Below, in pieces: positions 13,801 to 25,800 of a DNA stretch of 64,000 bases. Location: NCBI GenBank assembly GCA_024734495.1, contig JALMQS010000681.1:9189576-9253575 (forward strand). The letters run 5' to 3'. The notes below the pieces were generated by a model that saw only the letters and a list, made by a program, of their open reading frames with translations, did not search any database and had not been told where the DNA came from. A program made the position numbers and the translations under genes. Source of the DNA: Forficula auricularia. Its lineage: Eukaryota; Arthropoda; Insecta; Dermaptera; Forficulidae. Positions within the stretch are counted from its first letter, which is position 1. Each line of letters begins with the position of its first letter.

Positions 13801-16800
13801 CCCCTCTCCCCACTCCACCGCCATTCCACTCCGCGCATCCCATGCCCTAACCCACCCCACTCCACCCCCGCACCCAGTTTTTGCATTTCTAGCCTTCTAG
13901 TGACCCACAGAGGTCCAAGAGCAAGAATTTTCATTTTTTGACCCCCCCCCCCATTTTAGGTGGTTAGTTTTTGCATTTCTAGCTCTCTAGAGTCCCACAG
14001 ATTATGTATACAAAATTTGGTTGAGTTTGCTCCAAAAGGCAAGAATTTTCATTTTTTGACCCCCCCCCTTTTTTAAGTGGTTAGTTTTTGCATTTCTAGC
14101 TCTCTAGATATAAAATGTGTACATCGGTCTTAGTAGCTCACTACTTAATCATGGCGAAGTCTCAAAAGCGAATAAAAAATTTCAACAAAAATAAAATAAT
14201 GGCAGACTAACGATCTATGACCCCTTTGTAATTGACCTGATACAAAATATATTTAAATGTAACAAATTTCTCTAATAATATAATTATCATTTAATAAAAT
14301 ACATTTTTTCATTACAAACGGGGTGTCAAAGATGGTCAAATTAGCCATTCAAATGCTACACTCAATATGCCGGCTAAATTGGGGCATCATCATTATTTAA
14401 AATGGACAAATAGGTTTAATTGAAAAGTTTTTATTTTGCCGAGAGTAGCAGAGTTGTTGATTAATAAAGAGAAACAAAGAGGTTGTCCTCTGCTTGATGC
14501 AAATAAACATACACACATATATATCTGTATATATATTTAATCGAATTTAGGGAACGCCGTGTTGGTTTATAGTGAAACATTATTAAGATTATATTATTTA
14601 TTTGTTTGAGACTATAGTTTCGAAGGGTTGGCCCTCATCATCAGTCTTTTGTAATCATAAATATTATTTTATTATTTAATTTATTATGGGATCAGTATCA
14701 TTTGGATATTGAAAATGTTTTCTTTCTTTCTCAGCTTGAGAGCCAGACGGAATTAAAAAAAAAAATTAATTATGTCTGGCTCTCAAGCTGAGAAAGAAAG
14801 AAAAAATTTTCAATATCCAAATGATACTGATCCCATGAAAAATAATATTTATAATTAAAAAAGACTGATGATGAGGGCCAAGCCTTTGAAACTATAGTCT
14901 CAAACATATAAATAATATATATACAGATATATAATTTTGATATATATGTGTGTATATTTATTTGCATCAAGCAGAGGACAACCTCTTTGTTTCTCTTTAT
15001 GAGTAGAAAGTTGTTATATATTTATAAATAATACAATTATTATTTATTAATGTGAAAATATATGCGTGATCTACAGCTCTTTATAAAATAAATAACACCT
15101 ACAATTATAAATAAATCAAAACATGATATTTTATATATATATAGATATAAAAAAAAATTCAGTCGAATTGATAACCTCCTTCTTTTTTGAAGTTGGTTAA
15201 AAAACACTAAGTAAATTTGCATACAGATGTATTCTAAAGCAGGAATTTGAGATTGGTAATTGATAAGCTGTGATTAAATTATTTATAGTATATAAAAATA
15301 TCATGTTTTGAATAATTTCTAATTGTATGAATTATGTAGTATTTAAATTTAGGAGACCTGATGAAGTATAAATAAAGATAGAAACGTTGTCATATTAGAG
15401 ATTTTGTTAATGTCCAAATTCTCGAGAGTGGTATAATATACTTTATGAGATATTTTTATAGGATTGTTGATTTGAAAATTGTCTGGTTTCTCAAGGTAAA
15501 TTACGAAAACTTTGTTATTATAATTTCATGTCATAGTTTGTGGACGTTTCGATTAATACGCAGTAACCTTAATCAGCTAATAACAAGGTAGGTTTTTACA
15601 AATTTGTGATTGATTTTTATAGTTCTCAAAACAAGAAGCTTATAAAATAGAATAGAAGAGAAATAAATGATTATATGATAATTAAGAAAATAATTACAGT
15701 GAATGTTTTTTAACTTTATCTCAGCTCAGAATAAAATTTAATTAATAAAAATAAAAATCAATAGATTTTATAGATTTATGTGAACAAGTTAAAGATTATT
15801 CGTAGGTTGAATTTTGAAGCTCTGAAGCCAAAAATATTTAGAAATGCATTTTCGGTAGCAGATTGGACGATGACGATGAAGATGTCGAAATGAGTGAAGA
15901 AATGGTAATCTCTTAGTAATATAACTAGCTGCAAGACTCGCCTTCGGTGGGCCTCTTGCTAGCCAAGGGGCGAAGCGCCCCCTGGACCCCCCATCACTTG
16001 AACACTCCCTCTCCTCCATCTCCAACTACTCTCCATCCCACCGAACCTCTCCCCAAACCCGGAACTTCACCCCTGCCTCTGATCACTCTCCAACCCAGTA
16101 AACTTACCCCCTGGACTCCCCTCCCATGACCCCAGCCCTGGGAGGACGGACATACAAACATAGAAACAAAGGTACATACAGAGACAGGGACAAATGCCCT
16201 TTAGTAGTCCCTTGGACCCCCAACTCCCACCCCCTGGGGGGACGGACATAGATAGTTACAAACAGAGATAGGCACAAATGCCCTTTAGTAGTATGTGATA
16301 TGTTCGGTGAATATGGGAGATCAGGCAAAGTTGGGTAGCACAATTCACATAACTGAGAGATACTTTTGATACCTGTTTTCGGAACAGGATTGGGGCTTTT
16401 CAAATTACGAGTACGGGAGCCAGACATCGCAGTTTTCGATGCATCTATTTTGAGTAGTTAATAAAGAAAATTCACCAAAAACTGCGATGGTCAATCGCTG
16501 TACAACAATGAGCAGACACACTTAGTAAGATTGTCCACACAAGTTGAATGAATTGGGGTAGGAAACTTTGCCTAATCCACCATTATAATCACCGGATATC
16601 TTGTCTACAGATTACAACTTCTTACAACAAGCCTTTGACAAGTTCTTAAAAAGGATGAAGGGTTGAAAGAATCAAGTTGCTGAATTATCTTGTAACCTAT
16701 TGACAAAAATGTGTAAAATCTAATGGTGATTATTTCTTTTATTGTAAGCAAGATCTATATATTTAAAATTAAGTCATAAAGCGCACTTATTTTCTTATCA

Positions 16801-19800
16801 ACCAAAAGATGTCGAAATGAGTGAAGAAATGGTAATCACTTGTAATATAATATGTCCGGTGAGTATGGGAGATCAGGCAAAGTTGGGTACCCCAATTCAT
16901 TTAACTATGAGAGAGTTACTTTTGATACCTGTTTTCGGGCAGGATTGGGGCTTTTCAAATGACGAGTACGAAAGCAAGGACAATCTTATTGTACAACAAT
17001 GAGCAGCCACACTTAGGGTAGGCACACACAGTCGACCCAACAATTTAGTTGGGTTGGTTTGAAATCGTGATGAATTATCAATTAATAACCAACTCTAATT
17101 AACTAAGTAAGCTCGATTTTTTTATCAAAAGTGCTCATCGATCGATTTTGATTAAATAATCAAGTTGATCTGCAGTTACGTTGTGTATGCACCTACAATA
17201 AACTATTTATGTCCATCAACTAAACTATCGCTCGACTGAAAATCGACTGTGTGTGCCTAGCCTTAGCAAGATTCTCCTCACAAGTTGAATGAATTGGAGT
17301 AGGAAACTTTGCCTAATCCACCATTATACTCACCTGACATCTTGTCTACAGATTACAACTTCTTCAAACCTTTCGACAAGTTCTTAAAAGGATGAAGGGT
17401 TGAAAGAATCAAGTTGCTGAATAATCTTATAACCTATTGGCAAAAATGTGTAAAATCTAATGGTGATTATTTCGTTTATTGTAAGCTAGATCTATATATT
17501 TAAAATTAAATCATAAATTTCTTACCAACCAAAAAATAAATTTAAGAAAATATATTTACCCCGTTTCTGCTATTACCATCCTCATCAGAAGTGACAATGC
17601 AATCTTTCTCAGTTTCTTTTTCTCTGGAATCAGGATCACCAAGATCAGTTTCGGTTTTCTCAGGAACCGGTGGAGGATCTGGTCCGATTTTTTCAAAATT
17701 AATGACTACACCACTTTGTACTTTTTGCACTAAACTTTCAATACATTGATGCATAACTCGTTGAGAAGTAATACAATATGACCGTCCACCAGTCACCTCA
17801 CACATGGCATCGATGGGGGAGGTATCACTGGCTACCATTCCTTCGCGTTCGACTGCTGGAGTTCCTGTTAACCGAAGTACTAGAGAAAAGAGTCGTTGAT
17901 CCCACCGGAAAGGCTCCCTTGTTAATTCTGATCCAGGTATAGGCGAATGCATAGGAAGATTGAACTAATAAATAAAAAAGAGATGAATTAGTTTAAGTAA
18001 ATAAATAACAAGCTCAAGTTACCAACAGAACAACTTACTTCCTCTTGTACTTCTCTTGTATTTGAAAGCTTCCCTCCATCTGTAATAACAACGATGACGG
18101 AAGGTTCTAGATAAAAGGGAGAACGGCCCTGACCATATGTATCAATCCCTGATTGCATTCGGTTAATATTCAAAACATCAAACGCTTGCTTTAAAGCTGC
18201 TCCCATGGTGGTCATCCCAACACAAGAGAGATTTTTCAACTCGTTCATGAATGTAGCAATATTTTCCTTCCATCCCGCCTAGAAAATAAAATATATTGCA
18301 TTAACTTTAAATATAAAATAAAAAAGATTTAAAAGAAGACAATAGTTTATAGAGAACTACAAAATCGTTATTACCATTTGTCATACTAGGTGGACATGTA
18401 GGAACTTAAGATAGTTGTTTCACCATATGGGTTTTCTTAGGATTTTTTTTGAAATTTAGAGAGATTATTATTTAAATACTTCTGCATCGATTGGTGGCAA
18501 AACAAAATTTATGAACAATATAGTTCCGGAGATATTAAATTTCAAAGATAGGAGGTTTTTAGACTCTTATACATTGCACTATACTTAATCATAATTAAGA
18601 AACTCTTCTTACCATTGTTATAAAAAACTAAACCAACATTAAACAATAACTAATACATTTTTTAAGAAAATTTTAATTCATAGTTACAACACAGTTTCTG
18701 AGATAATAATGAAAAATTTACACTAAATACAAGCTGGCAACAACGCATTTATTTAACCTAAAAAGTGGGTTAACTTTAGAAATTTTTTTGACGTTTTTTC
18801 GCTTCAGCCATTGTCGCAACAACTTTCAATCGCTTATTAAGAACTTTTTGTTTTATAAATCTCCCTTTATAGTATACTTTATCTGAAATTTCTATGATAA
18901 AATATATACAAGCTCGGACAGTGTTGCCAGATTTATCAAACGAGCACGGGATTGACTAGTAGTGGCATATAAACAGCAAAAAGTTTTGGGCTTATGGATT
19001 ATGAATCCTTATTATCTGTTCTATATACTCTAGCATTAACTTTTTCCTAATATTGTCGCGAAACAACTACCTTAATAAAATGCAATAAAACAATTTAAAA
19101 GTATAGATTTTATTCCTATTACATTCTATATAGTTTCTTTATCACAAATAATAATAAAGTTATAGATTTTTTAATTTGCCCATGGACTTTATGGACACTC
19201 TGTATATCTGCTGTAGATGTAATTTTTGTTTTTCAGAGGATGAGGAACAAAATAAGTGTTTGTTTATGACTTAGCAACGTTTCGCCACTTTTATTGCAGC
19301 TTCTTCAGGCTCTTGATAAATAAATCTCCAAACACTTTGTCATTTTTTTTTTTATTTTTTTTTAAAGCTCTGCCATTAATATACACACAGACACTGGAAT
19401 ACATCACTATTTTGTCATCAACAACTCAAAAACACCAACATCAAAAAATATACAATCATAACCCTTACAATTTCACTGGTAAAATTAAAAATATCTCAAA
19501 ATTAGTCAAAATATTATAAAAAAAAAATGACAAAGTGTTTGGAGATTTATTTATCAAGAGCCTGAAGAAGCTGCAATAAAAGTGGCGAAACGTTGCAATT
19601 GATAAGTCATAAACAAACACCCATTCTGCTCCTCAACCTCTGAAAAACAAAAATTACATTTATAAATTATGGAACTGAATCCCAATGATGATATCTGCTG
19701 TAGGTTTAACAGTATAGTAGAAATCGAGGGGTGAACCGCGACCTAAAATTGTGTACACCTACTTCCACTTTCATTTCCAAGTAGAAGACAATAGATTATC

Positions 19801-22800
19801 TAATAAATTCCAATTCCGCGGTTCACCCCTCGGTAGAAATGGTTAAAATTGCTGTTGATGTTAGGACAATATAGCATCACTCGGTGGTATGTCAAATAGC
19901 ATTAAACTATCATTATTCTAATACATGTACTACTTACTTTAATATTATGAGGTGGCTCTTCAAAAGTCAAAAGCATATATCTATCTACTCTACTTTCTAT
20001 ATGCCTCTGTCTGACCTGAAAATAAGAAAAATCACATTAATATATATGGTGTAGAATATCATTTTTTAAAAGTAATATGAATTGCTAATAATGTATGATT
20101 TTTTATTGTTAAGGATAAATAAATTGAATTGCTTCTTTCCAGTAATTTATTTTGTTATTCAAATGGATTAACCATTTGAATAACAAAAAAATTACTGGAA
20201 GAAGCAATTCAATTTATTTATCCTTAATAAAAAATTAATATATCCAGTACACACCAAGCCAGCAAAATTATTATTAATGTATGATATCATTTGAAACAAA
20301 TTTTAATAATAAAAATTATCTGTTTGATAAAAATTTAACTAATGTTGAGTTAAATTAAATTGTTTATAAAAAAAAACATATGGAAAAGTGCAGTTTTTAT
20401 TTTAGTCTTTATTTATCAACTAATTTTGAAATTCATTTTAAGTAAGATTATATCCTTAATTTATAAAAAATGATTTTTAAAATCTCATTTAGAAAATGAC
20501 AATTAAGGGCCAGTTGTATGTCAGTTGGTAAAGTCTTTGTAAAAGTTAACAAACGTCTTACGTTAGAATTCACCTTGTGCCCGACCGGATGGCCAATCAG
20601 ATGACACTCACTTTCATCTGATTGCCCATCCTGCCGGGCACAAGGTGAATTCTAAAGTTTTACCCATGTCAACTTTCACAAAGACTTCTCCAACCGACAT
20701 ACAACTGGTCCTTAGAGATTGAAAAAAAAACATCAAGTAAAATAGAATTTAATTGAGACTAGAGTTTCGAAAGGTTTAACTTCATTTTTAATCTAATATA
20801 AATATAAGTAATATATGAATATTTAAGTGATATTCAAGTCATAATTGTAAACACTTGTTTATATAAGGGCCAGTTGTATGTCGGTTGGTAAACTCTTTTT
20901 AAACGTTGACAAAGGGTAAAACCTTAAAATTCACCTTGTGCCCGGAGGGATGGCCAATCAGATGACAGGCGCTTTCAACTGATTGGCCATCCCATCGGGC
21001 ACAATGTGAATTCTAAGGCTTTACCCTTTGCCAATGTTTAAAAAGAGTTTACCAACCGACATACAACTAGTCTTAAGAATCAGATTTATTCAGTATTTTC
21101 TTTGTCTTAATTCTCAGCTTGACGATAATGTCTATGTATAATATTTATATAGAAGATTAAGATAGATTAGAATGAGAGTAATTTACAGAATCTTTGACTA
21201 TATACATTTTTATTATATATATTAGACTGAAATTGAAGGTAAGGACTAAAAGCCAGTTGTATGTCGGTGTAAACCTGAGAATTTCTCTTGTGCTCGGCGG
21301 GATGGCCAATCAGATGAAAGTGATCAAGCCGGGCACAAGGTGAATTCTAAGGTTTAACCCTTTGTTAACTTTAACAAAGAACCCTTTGTTAACTTTAACA
21401 AAGACTTTGCAAACTGACATACAACTGGCCCTAAGTGAAGAACTGTCATTCTAATCTGTCAGGCAACTTAAAACTCAATTAAATTTTTATGTCTAAGTTT
21501 CAAGTCGGCGAATAACTCCAATTATAATATGAACTATTAAAGTTGTTAAAAGAAAAAAGGACTATATCTTTTATAGTTTTTAAGGAATTTGGTGTTGGTA
21601 CTTGGTGAAATATTTTTTAAAATTATTGGATAAAAAATACTTGGTAGGTTTCACATTAAGATATAAAAAATAAAACGAATTTATTTTTGGAGAATCTTTA
21701 ATCTCGATATATATATATTTCGGGTGACTAACCCATCTTCAGGAGAAACAGAAAGTAACTGACCTGTATAAGTCGAATTTGAATACAAGTCAATGGTAAA
21801 ATTTATTTTTAAGATAACAAAAGGGTAAATATTTAAAATTAGTGGAGGGAGAAAGGTAGGAAGTCTATTTTGTTTAATTTTGAATGGCCTTCTGGGAAAT
21901 GAGGATTTAAACTCAGGTAGGTTGTAGGGGGGGGGGGGGGGAGAATTAATGAAAACAAGATTGCAAATATTTAAAGAATGTACTAAACTTCTGAAAATAT
22001 ACTAAATAATCAATTCAGAAGTTCAGAAAAGTACAATCATTGATTACATTATTGAGATTAAAGATTCTCCAAAAATAAATTCGTTTTATTTTTTATATCT
22101 TAATGTGAAACCTACCAAGTATTTTTTATCCAATAATTTATATCTTTTATGCAGATAATTTATATTTTGTTGCCAACGTTTCGTCAACTTTATTGACTTC
22201 TTCAGGACTCTAAAAAATAAAAGGCCTCAATTAATAAATATTATAACAATTTCAAATCAAAAACAAAATTGATCTCAAAAACCACTTCAATACATACAAA
22301 AAACAAATTAACACACATAAAATACTAATTTTACATACCAAATAGTTAACTTCCCTGCATATTTGCCATTTTTATAATTATTCTTTCTTATAAAAGTAAA
22401 TATATCAAGGCAAGTCATCAACATCAAACAGATTGAAAATTTTTTCTTTTTTAAAACTTAAGAGCCCTGAAGAAGTCAACAAAGTTGACGGAAAGTTGGC
22501 AATAAAATATAAAATATCAGCATAAAAGATATAGTCCTATTTCCCTATAACAACTTTAATAATTTAATCGATGGACGTAAATAATCAAAATATAATATTA
22601 ACTGTATTCAATGTATGAATACAGTGTATGTACAATGTATGAATATCTTTATATAAATATTTTAAAATTATTATAAATTAGAAATAAAGGAAAAAAATTG
22701 TTTCATAGCCATCTGGGCCAGCAGGGAATCGAACCCGGGCTTTCGCGTGTTCGGTATTTAAATACCCATGTATAATAACAAAGCCTTTGAAACGCAGTCG

Positions 22801-25800
22801 GTGAATAACTCTGATTCTAATCTGTCAGGTGGATTATAATTGGATATTTAAATTGAGTTTGTAGTAATGTATTATAATTGAATATTTAAATGAAGTTACA
22901 AAGTCATGAATATACACCTGACATATTAGAACGAGAGTTATACTCAAACTGTTTAGAAGGCTTTGCTTTTTTCGTTAGAATAAAATAAATATTATACATG
23001 GATCAAATGATTTTAAGTCATGATTAAATATACATGTGCAGATTAATTGTACACAGGTGGCCTTTTAAAGGATTGGTTTTTATCTTCAGTCAAAAAAAAC
23101 ATTCGTTGAATTAGGGCCAGGTGTATGTCGGTTGGTAAACTCTTTTTAAACGTTGACAAAGGGTAAAACCTTAAAATTCACCTTGTGCCCGGTGGAATGG
23201 CCAATCATATGGCAGGCACTTTCATCTGATTGGCCATCTAATCGGGCACAAGGTGAATTCCAAGGCTTTACCCTTTGCCAACGTTTAAAATGAGTTTACC
23301 AATCGACATACAACTGGCCCTTAAAGTTCCATCTGTCAGATTAGAATTGGAATTATTTCGAGTATTTGTCTTCATTAAATCGGTCTAATAATTGAGTTTT
23401 AAGTCATAATTAATTAAATACTCTTAGTTCATCTAATCTGAACTGTATCTCGAAGGCTCTTAGGCCTAGTTGCATGTCGGTTGGTAAAGTCTTTGTAAAA
23501 GTTAACAAAGGGTAAAACCTTAAAATTCACCTTTTTCCCGGCGGGATGGCCAATCAGATGAAAGTGCGTGTCATCTGATTGGCCATTCCGCAGGGCACAA
23601 GGTGAATTTTAAGGTTTTACCCTTTGCTAACGTTTAAAAAGAGTTTACCAACCGACATACAACTGGCTCTTAGACAGGTGGTATTTCAAAGGATTGGTTT
23701 TTATCTTCAGTCAAAAAAATACATTCGTTGAGTTAAAGTTCCATCTGTCAGATTAGAATGGGAATTATTTCGAGTATTTTTGTCTTCATTAAGGGCTTCA
23801 TTAAATTCACCTTGTGTCCGGTAGGATGGCCAATCAGATGAAAGTGACTGTCATCTGATTGGCCATCCCACCGGCACAAAGGTGAATTTTAATGTTTTAC
23901 CCTTTGTCAACGTTTAAAAATAGTTTACCAACCGACATACAACTGACCCTAAATGAAAGATAAACTTAAAGAAGCTCATTCTAAAATGTCACTGTGATTA
24001 CAATACGAGTTGTACACAAGCGGCCTTTAGAAAGTTGAGTCAAAAAATAGATACTTTCAATTTGACAGATTATAATAGCAATTACTTTGATTATAACAGC
24101 AGTACTTTAAATAGTTTTTCCTTCATTTTCATCCGAATATAAAGATATTATATTATGCTGAAGAAAAAAGGAAAGAACAGGCTCATTCTAATAGATTGAA
24201 AATGAAATCTACATGTCAATGGGATTTGAATAACAAAATAAATTGAAAGTTTTTCAGAGGCAGAATTGAAGGAGACAAAATCTTTATGAATTACATTTTT
24301 AATTTATTTTCAACGATATAAATTAAATTAAAATTTATAACAGATTACACTCTTTTGTCTCCTTCAATTTACAAATAAATATTTATTAAGAACTGAAGAT
24401 AAAAACTGAAAATCTGTCAGTTAGAGGAATTATTTCAGTATTTTGTCTTCATTAAAGATAAATAATTAAATGTTCTGATTCAATACAGTTATAAACAAGC
24501 GGCCTTTAGAAAGTTTGTTTTCATCTTCAGTCAAAAAATAGATATTTTCAATTTGACAGATTATAATAGGAATTATTCATCTTCACTGAATATAAAGTTA
24601 TTTTGCTGAATAAAAGGAAAGAGGCTCATTCTAATCTGTTAGGTGCGAGTTAAAACTAGTATATATTTATTAATAGGTTGAAAATGAAAGGCCTGCCTAC
24701 ATGTCAAATGTGATTTTAAATACAAATTAAATTGAAGTTTCTTTTTGCAGAGAGTAGCAGAATTTTTATAAATTGAAGGAGACAATAAAAGAGTGTGTCT
24801 TCTGCTGGAATTATATATTTTATAACGATATAAATTAAAAATTTATAATTCCAGCAGATGACACACTCTTGTATGTTCTCCTTCAATTTACAAATTAAAT
24901 ATTTATTTAAGAACTGAAGATAAAAACAAAGCATTTGAAATACAGTTCAGATTAGATGAACAAGAGTTGAGTTAAAGTTCCATCTGTCAGATTAGAATGG
25001 GAATTATTTCGAGTATTTGTCTTCATTAAATGAAAGATAAACGTAAAGAAGCTTATTCTAAAATGTCACTTTGATTACAATACGAGTTGTAGACAAGCGG
25101 CCTTTAGAAAGTTCAGTCAAAAAATAGATACTTTCAATTTGACAGATTATAATAGAAATTATTCATCTTCATTGAATATAAAGTTATTTTACTGAAGATA
25201 AAAGGAAAGAAGAGGCTCATTCTAATCTGTTAGGTGCGACTTAATACTAGTATATATTAATAGATTGAAAATGAAAGCTCTGCCTACATGTCAAATGTGA
25301 TTTTAAATTGAAGTTTCTTTTTGCAGAGAGTAGCAGAATTTTTTATAAATTGAAGGAGACAATAAAAGAGTGTGTGTCTTTTAATGGAATTATAAATTTT
25401 AATTTATATCGTTGAAAATAAATTAAAAATTTAAATTCCAGCACATGACACACTCTTGTATGGTCACCTTCAATTTACAAATTAAATATTTATTTAAGAA
25501 CTGAAGATAAAAGCAAAACCTTCGAAATACAGTTAAGATTAGATGAACAAAAGTATTTAATTTATTATGACTTAAAAGTCATTTATTAGACCGAAGATGA
25601 AGGCTTGAAATGATAATCTCAAATAAATAAAATGTATCTATCTATTTATTTACATCAAACAAAGGACATACGAATAAATTCTTAAAAAAAATTTATTTGT
25701 ATTAAGGAATCATTTTTCATTGAAAAAAAAATAATAAATTGAAAATTTTTCGTTACAATATTGCAAAGTTTATTTGAAAAGAAATTTTATGGAATTTAGA

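Larger units (their letters stand above)
14420..15015. mobile_element. Family A hammerhead-bearing inverted unit
   Basis: Left tail TTTTGCCGAGAGTAG, then a GTGTTGGTTTATAGTGAAAC motif, a minus-strand hammerhead, a palindromic centre (about 14690-14825), a plus-strand hammerhead and the family A tail in opposite orientation. No ORF. Confidence 0.65.
15880..17535. repeat. Segmental duplication inside INTS6 intron 4
   Basis: 15880-16795 and 16805-17535 are diverged copies (GATGTCGAAATGAGTGAAGA; TTGATACCTGTTTTCGG; GATGAAGGGTTGAAAGAATC). The first holds a Helitron, the second a Harbinger-like MITE, each absent from the other copy. Confidence 0.85.
19217..19690. mobile_element. Family E hammerhead-bearing inverted unit, 13 bp target duplication
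   Basis: Flanked by ATATCTGCTGTAG at 19204-19216 and 19691-19703. Two outward folds enclose about 240 bp without coding capacity. Lies in INTS6 intron 2. Confidence 0.8.
21580..22540. mobile_element. Composite of hammerhead-bearing retroelements, families C and B
   Basis: Outer inverted arms (21640-21715 and 22045-22130) belong to family C, starting near a GTGTTGGTACTTGGTGAAA motif. An overlapping inverted pair of family B lies at 22169-22503. Includes a G16 run at 21929. No ORF. Confidence 0.55.

Noticed and set aside
13317..13934. Long proline- or glycine-rich open frames on both strands
   Set aside because: They run through a C-rich Helitron-family tract, have no splice support, and all frames are low-complexity.
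15351..15400. CTGATGAAG...GAAACGTTGTC resembling another hammerhead family
   Set aside because: Helix I GAC/GUC fits, but helix II hardly pairs and no inverted partner was found.
16104..16427. 107-codon minus-strand frame with MSGSRTRNLKSPN
   Set aside because: It spans the junction between the Helitron and the duplicated intron segment, so it cannot be an old gene.
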